From contig JAIXSD010000170.1 of assembly GCA_027484885.1 (NCBI GenBank), positions 1 to 8,210 of the forward strand: a DNA stretch of 8,210 nt, written 5' to 3'. The stretch is from Rubrivivax sp. (GTDB lineage: Bacteria; Pseudomonadota; Gammaproteobacteria; Burkholderiales; Burkholderiaceae_C). Below are positions 4,682 through 8,210 of the stretch, piece by piece; the first letter of the stretch is position 1, and each line of letters starts with the position of its first letter. The translations under genes were made by a program, and so were the position numbers. A model generated the notes under the pieces. The model was not told the DNA's origin. It made no database searches and worked only from the letters and a program-made list of their open reading frames with translations.

Positions 4682-7672
4682 TCAGCCGCACTGCCCCACA
4701 TAGCCGCAGGCGGTGCAGAAATCGCAACCATCCTTGTGGATCATGGTGCGGTTGCCGCATTCCGGGCAGGGCTTGCCGGCCTGGGCCTGCAGGGCGCCGG
4801 CGCTGCTGGCCTTGCGGGCGCTGATGGGCGCTTGCAGCAAGCCCATCTCGACCAGGGGCAGGCCCTGCTCGTCCAGCACGCCCAGCATGGCGTAGCGGTG
4901 GATGATCAGGCGCGCGACATAGGCCACGGTCGAGGGCCAGATCTGCTGGCGCCGCTCACCCGACAAGTTGGGCACCGGCGCCATGAAGTGGCCCAGCGGT
5001 TCGCCCACATTGAGCAGCTTGCGCAGCTTCATGCCGATCCAGGCCGGGTCCATCACGCGCATGTCCAGGCTCAGCAATCGGGCCATGCCGTCCAGGGCCT
5101 TGGGGTAGTTGCCCGAGAAGCCCATGGCGCAGGGGCGGGTGACAAAGCCGCCATCCGGCGTGGGCAGGCTGACCTCTTTCAGGGTCAGTGTGAATTGCTC
5201 GTTCGTGGCCGGGTTGTCCACGTCCACCGCCCAGGCCAGGGTGCCCATGGTGCTGGTGCGCGGCTCCTCGCGGCTGAACATGGCATCGATCACCGGCGTG
5301 GCGCCGCCCTCGGCCAGGGCGCCGAGCTGCTCGCAGCGCCAGCGGATGACCGCAGCCGTGGCCGCCACCACGCCGGGGAAGAGACGCTGCTCGCCGCCCG
5401 GCGGCATGGCCATCTCGAACGAACGCTCTTCGGCCACGGTGGCCAGGGCATCAAGCTTGAGGCGCAGCCAAGCCGCGTCATTGCTGCGCAGGTCCATGGA
5501 CAAGGTCTTGGCCACGGCCGACAAACCCCGAGGCTGCTCGGCACCGTTGACCCAGACCTCAAAGGGCAGGTTCTTGCCGAACAGGCCGGCATCGGGCCCC
5601 TCGGCCGGCAGCTCGCCGACGAAGAGCGCAAAGTCGCCATGCGGGTGGCGGATCATGTAGCTCCAGGCCGGGTTGCCGTTCGGCAACTCGGGCCGGCTGG
5701 GCCAGCGCAGCGAGGCCAGCACCGCATTGGGCAGGCGCGAGACCAGCATGCGCTGGTTGCTGCCATCGGAGGCCACCGGCTTGAGCGGCTCGGGCGCCGT
5801 GACGGCGGCCGCCGGCGCCGGCTGGGCCGCCTCCACGCTGAGCACCGAACCGAGCACGCTGTTGGGCCGGTAGGTGGCCAAGCCCTTCAAGCCGCTCTTC
5901 CAGGCCTGGGTGTACAGGTCCTGGAAATCGGCATAGGGGTAGTCGGCCGGCACATTGACGGTCTTGGAGATCGAGGTGTCCACAAAGGGCGCAACCGCCG
6001 CCACCATCAAGGCATGGTCGGAGGCCGACAACTCCAGCGCGGTGACAAAGGCCGGCGAGAGCGGCGCGTCGGTGCCGAACATATGGCGGTACAGGCGCCA
6101 GGCATGGTCCTCGACCGCGTACTCCTTGTAGCTGCCGTCGGGCATGCGCTTCTTGCGGGTGTAGCTCCAGCTGAAGGCCGGCTCGATGCCGTTGGAGGCG
6201 TTGTCGGCAAAGGCCAGGCTGATGGTGCCGGTGGGCGCGATGGAGAGCAGGTGCGAGTTGCGCAGGCCCTGGGCGCGGATCTTGTCCTTCAGGCCTTGCG
6301 GCAGGCGCGAGGCGAAGTTGCCGCCCGAGAGGTAGAGGTCGGCGTTGAAGAGAGGGAAAGCACCGCGCTCCAGCGCCAGATCGGCCGAGGCCTCGTAGGC
6401 CGCGTCGCGCATCAAGGTGCTGATCTCGCTGGCCATGGCACGGGCGGCTTCGCTGTCGTAGCGCAGGTTCAGCATCACCAGGGTGTCACCGAGGCCGGTG
6501 AAGCCCAGGCCGACGCGGCGCTTGTTGCGCGCCTCCTGCTGCTGCGCGGGCAGGGGCCAGGGCGTCACGTCCAGCACGTTGTCCAGCATGCGGGTGGCGG
6601 TGCGGCAGACCTCGGCGAAGGCCTCGCCGTCGAAGCTGGCGTCCAGGCCGAAGGGCTGGCGCACGAAATGCGTCAGGTTGACCGAGCCCAGGCAGCAGCA
6701 GCCATAGGGAGGCAACGGCTGCTCGGCGCAGGGGTTGGTGGCCGAGATGGACTCGCAGTAGTAGAGGTTGTTGTCGTTGTTGATGCGGTCCAGGAAGAGC
6801 ACGCCGGGCTCGGCATGGTCGTAAGTGGAGCGCATCACCATGTCCCAGAGCTCGCGCGCCTGCAGCTTGCGGTAGACCCAGAGGCCATCACCGCGCTGGT
6901 AAGCGCCGGCCGCGCGCTGCTTGGCGCCGGGCTCGGCCTTGTGCACCAGCTCGATCTCGCCGTTCGCTTCCACGGCCTGCATGAACACATCGGTCACCCC
7001 GACCGAGATGTTGAAGTTCTTCAGATCGCCCTTGTCCTTGGCGCGGATGAACTCCTCGACATCGGGGTGGTCACAGCGCAGCACGCCCATCTGCGCGCCA
7101 CGGCGTGCGCCGGCCGATTCCACCGTCTCGCAGCTGCGGTCGAACACCCGCATATAGCTGACCGGGCCGGAGGCGCTGCTCTGGGTCGACCCCACCCAGG
7201 CGCCGCGCGGGCGAATGCGGGAAAAGTCATACCCGACGCCGCCGCCGCGCCGCATGGTTTCGGCCGCCTCGGTCAAGGCGGTGTAGATGCCCGGGTGGCC
7301 GTCGTCGATCGAAGCGATGGAGTCACCGACCGGCTGCACAAAGCAGTTGATCAAGGTGGCGCTGAGCTCGGTGCCGGCGGCGGAGTTGATGCGACCGGCG
7401 GGCACGAAGCCGCGGCGCTGGGCATCGAGGAATTTGGCCTCCCACTCGGCCCGGGCCTCGGGGGCCTCGGCTTGCGCCAGGGCACGCGCCACGCGCAGGC
7501 GCAGCTCGTCCAGGGTTTGCTCCTCGCCTTTTGCGTACTTCTCCAGCAGCACCTCGGCGCTGATCTCCTGGGCCGGCAGGGCGGCCGGCGCCGCCAGGGG
7601 CTGGCGCTGCGGCGCCAGGCTGTCTTCGAAATCGAACTGGGTGGCTTGGGGGGTGCTGCTGGGCGAGCTCAT
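4682..7672 (-). CDS. nrdJ: Class II (adenosylcobalamin-dependent) ribonucleotide reductase
   Basis: 996 residues. It reduces ribonucleotides to deoxyribonucleotides with a coenzyme B12-derived radical, so it needs no oxygen and no NrdB subunit. ATG at 7672 is preferred because GGAG lies 8 nt upstream; a TTG six codons earlier is less likely. Motifs: redox C110 in [20 protein letters not shown] from about 142; catalytic N313-P-C315-A-E317 (radical Cys and Glu); partner cysteine within C325-C327 of [11 protein letters not shown]; phosphate-binding PTGTIS (480-485). The N-terminal 45 residues are Pro/Ala/Gln-rich and I see no ATP-cone, so dATP activity control is doubtful. After the barrel comes a Pro/Ala-rich linker (about 611-639), then two similar TSCPD-like segments (703-784 and 847-931). 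The tail has CxxC-type cysteines at 969, 972, 983, 986, 989 and 995; such tails relay electrons or bind zinc. It converges on yfiB and diverges from alkB. I see no cobalamin riboswitch or NrdR box upstream. Confidence 0.95.
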   Translation of the reverse strand: MSSPSSTPQATQFDFEDSLAPQRQPLAAPAALPAQEISAEVLLEKYAKGEEQTLDELRLRVARALAQAEAPEARAEWEAKFLDAQRRGFVPAGRINSAAGTELSATLINCFVQPVGDSIASIDDGHPGIYTALTEAAETMRRGGGVGYDFSRIRPRGAWVGSTQSSASGPVSYMRVFDRSCETVESAGARRGAQMGVLRCDHPDVEEFIRAKDKGDLKNFNISVGVTDVFMQAVEANGEIELVHKAEPGAKQRAAGAYQRGDGLWVYRKLQARELWDMVMRSTYDHAEPGVLFLDRINNDNNLYYCESISATNPCAEQPLPPYGCCCLGSVNLTHFVRQPFGLDASFDGEAFAEVCRTATRMLDNVLDVTPWPLPAQQQEARNKRRVGLGFTGLGDTLVMLNLRYDSEAARAMASEISTLMRDAAYEASADLALERGAFPLFNADLYLSGGNFASRLPQGLKDKIRAQGLRNSHLLSIAPTGTISLAFADNASNGIEPAFSWSYTRKKRMPDGSYKEYAVEDHAWRLYRHMFGTDAPLSPAFVTALELSASDHALMVAAVAPFVDTSISKTVNVPADYPYADFQDLYTQAWKSGLKGLATYRPNSVLGSVLSVEAAQPAPAAAVTAPEPLKPVASDGSNQRMLVSRLPNAVLASLRWPSRPELPNGNPAWSYMIRHPHGDFALFVGELPAEGPDAGLFGKNLPFEVWVNGAEQPRGLSAVAKTLSMDLRSNDAAWLRLKLDALATVAEERSFEMAMPPGGEQRLFPGVVAATAAVIRWRCEQLGALAEGGATPVIDAMFSREEPRTSTMGTLAWAVDVDNPATNEQFTLTLKEVSLPTPDGGFVTRPCAMGFSGNYPKALDGMARLLSLDMRVMDPAWIGMKLRKLLNVGEPLGHFMAPVPNLSGERRQQIWPSTVAYVARLIIHRYAMLGVLDEQGLPLVEMGLLQAPISARKASSAGALQAQAGKPCPECGNRTMIHKDGCDFCTACGYVGQCG

Positions 7673-7842
7673 GCGGGGTACTCCGGACAACGGAAGGACG
7701 ACAGAAGATGATGAAAACTGGGGGCGCGATAGGGGTCTGAGCGGGGTGAGAGGCCGGCTCTTTCAGGCCTGGACGCGCATGCTGCAGCCATCTTAGCGAG
7801 CCCGTTTTGACCCGGATCAGCAGATGGGCGGGGCGGGCCGTG

Positions 7843-7856
7843 GCCGCGGCCGCGGC
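7843..7856. repeat. 14-bp perfect G/C palindrome
   Basis: GCCGCGGCCGCGGC is fully self-complementary. On the plus strand it is followed by AAAATAAAG, so on neither strand does a T-run follow the dyad. Function unknown, and simple G/C composition could explain it. Confidence 0.45.
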
Positions 7857-7906
7857 AAAATAAAGATGTCAGCGGCCACTCGCTTTTCAGGCCTCGGGAA
7901 CACAGG

Positions 7907-7926
7907 TTTGCAAGCTTTTGCAAGCT
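7907..7926. promoter_or_regulatory. Perfect 10-bp tandem repeat TTTGCAAGCT x2, candidate operator
   Basis: TTTGCAAGCT occurs twice head to tail (7907-7916 and 7917-7926). Each unit contains the palindrome TTGCAA, so two palindromic half-sites repeat at 10 bp, about one helical turn, on the same DNA face. It lies about 90 bp before alkB and 235 bp before nrdJ. The layout suits cooperative binding by a regulator of one or both genes, but no protein is assigned. Confidence 0.4.
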
Positions 7927-7980
7927 GGCTGTCTTGCTGAATTTGACCCAAAAAAGATTTCACCAATTGACAAGAAGCCC

Positions 7981-8008
7981 GGCCTTCGACCCTCGGCCAA
8001 TGAAGGCC
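7981..8008 (+). promoter_or_regulatory. Hairpin covering the likely alkB Shine-Dalgarno
   Basis: GGCCTTC (7981-7987) and GAAGGCC (8002-8008) are perfect 7-bp inverted repeats with a 14-nt loop. The right arm contains AAGG (8003-8006), the only Shine-Dalgarno-like motif near the alkB ATG (spacing 9 nt). If transcription starts upstream, the folded mRNA would hide it and lower alkB translation. Seen in sequence; effect inferred. Confidence 0.4.
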
Positions 8009-8015
8009 TGACCCC

Positions 8016-8210
8016 ATGAACCTCGACCTGTTTGATGACGAAGCCCTGGCGCCGCCGCCAGCCCGGCAAGACCTGGCCCCCGGCGCCGTGCTGCTGCGCG
8101 GCCGGGCGCTGGCGCAGGCACCCGACTTGCTGGCCGCGGCCGAGGGCGTGATGGCCCAGGCCGCCCTGCGCCATTGGCTCACGCCCGGCGGGCGGCGCAT
8201 GGCCGTGGCA
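8016..8210 (+). CDS. alkB: AlkB, 2-oxoglutarate/Fe(II)-dependent nucleic-acid demethylase, 3' end beyond the window
   Basis: First 65 codons from ATG 8016, open to the right edge. AlkB removes alkyl groups from 1-methyladenine and 3-methylcytosine in DNA and RNA by oxidation, restoring the base. The start MNLDLFDDEALAPPPA, then LAPGAVLLRGRAL, a helix, and LTPGGRRMAVA follow the E. coli AlkB N-terminus closely (there MLDLFADAEP, LAAGAVILRRFAF and VTPGGYTMSVA). The catalytic HxD...H triad is off-window, so activity cannot be judged. It diverges from nrdJ. No Ada operator is recognisable. A minimal ATG-AAG-GCC-TGA frame (8000-8011) ends 4 nt before the start. Confidence 0.85.
   Translation, partial: MNLDLFDDEALAPPPARQDLAPGAVLLRGRALAQAPDLLAAAEGVMAQAALRHWLTPGGRRMAVA

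Larger units (their letters stand above)
7673..8015. promoter_or_regulatory. Divergent intergenic region between nrdJ and alkB
   Basis: This 343-bp gap has no convincing gene. It holds the nrdJ Shine-Dalgarno (GGAG, complement of 7681-7684), a 14-bp palindrome (7843-7856), an A/T-rich patch of about 120 bp (about 7856-7975) unlike the rest of the window, a 10-bp tandem repeat (7907-7926), TTGACC and TTGACA hexamers (7943-7948 and 7967-7972), and a hairpin over the likely alkB ribosome-binding site (7981-8008). No full sigma-70 promoter with a proper -10 is visible on either strand. Confidence 0.6.

Noticed and set aside
7688..7690. TTG start for nrdJ, six codons upstream
   Set aside because: The ATG at 7672 has a GGAG at proper spacing, whereas the TTG would place that GGAG inside the coding region.
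4736..7711. Stop-free plus-strand frame of 991 codons antisense to nrdJ
   Set aside because: Its His/Gln/Arg/Gly/Ala/Leu-rich translation is typical of the mirror of a high-GC gene. The minus-strand frame carries all ribonucleotide reductase motifs.
7861..7910. Possible cobalamin riboswitch (GCCACT and GGGAA present)
   Set aside because: The two elements are on the plus strand in the wrong order, and point away from nrdJ. No further riboswitch helices are seen.
7927..7940. Sigma-54 promoter-like TGGC...TTGCT
   Set aside because: The GG-to-GC spacing is 7 instead of the required 10.
7673..8015. NrdR boxes upstream of nrdJ
   Set aside because: No pair of ATAT-centred 16-bp palindromes can be found on either strand.

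Overview
The window looks like chromosomal DNA of a high-GC betaproteobacterium, probably of the Burkholderiales. This rests on base composition, strong third-position G/C bias and the gene families present; it is an inference, not an identification. All six genes look intact, apart from the two cut by the window edges. I see no insertion sequence, phage gene, tRNA, rRNA or CRISPR array.

Left part (1-1768, minus strand): the 5' part of a large cytoplasmic signalling protein. It has a helical TPR-type N-terminal half, a charged coiled coil and the start of a GAF domain. The output domain lies beyond the left edge.

Centre (2043-4628, plus strand): a three-gene operon, yfiR-yfiN-yfiB. It encodes a periplasmic repressor (YfiR), an inner-membrane diguanylate cyclase with an intact GGDEF motif and I-site (YfiN, also called DgcN or TpbB), and an OmpA-like outer-membrane lipoprotein (YfiB). 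In the known system YfiR holds YfiN inactive, and YfiB sequesters YfiR under envelope or redox stress, so c-di-GMP rises and sessile growth follows. The genes are packed tightly: a 4-nt ATGA overlap, then a 53-nt overlap with a TTG start. The 274-bp divergent gap before the operon holds two dyads, a TATACT -10-like box, and an 18-codon leader frame whose stop abuts the yfiR ATG.

Right part (4682-7672, minus strand): nrdJ, a complete class II (adenosylcobalamin-dependent) ribonucleotide reductase. It has its catalytic motifs, a duplicated C-terminal domain and a cysteine-rich tail. It converges on yfiB across 53 bp.

Right edge (8016-8210, plus strand): the first 65 codons of alkB, the 2-oxoglutarate/Fe(II)-dependent DNA/RNA demethylase. 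nrdJ and alkB diverge from a 343-bp gap. That gap contains an A/T-rich patch, a perfect 10-bp tandem repeat with helical phasing, and a hairpin that would cover the likely alkB ribosome-binding site.

The gene families are all known ones. The less usual material is in the control regions, in the dual-coding repeat at the yfiN/yfiB junction, and in the internal duplication of NrdJ.
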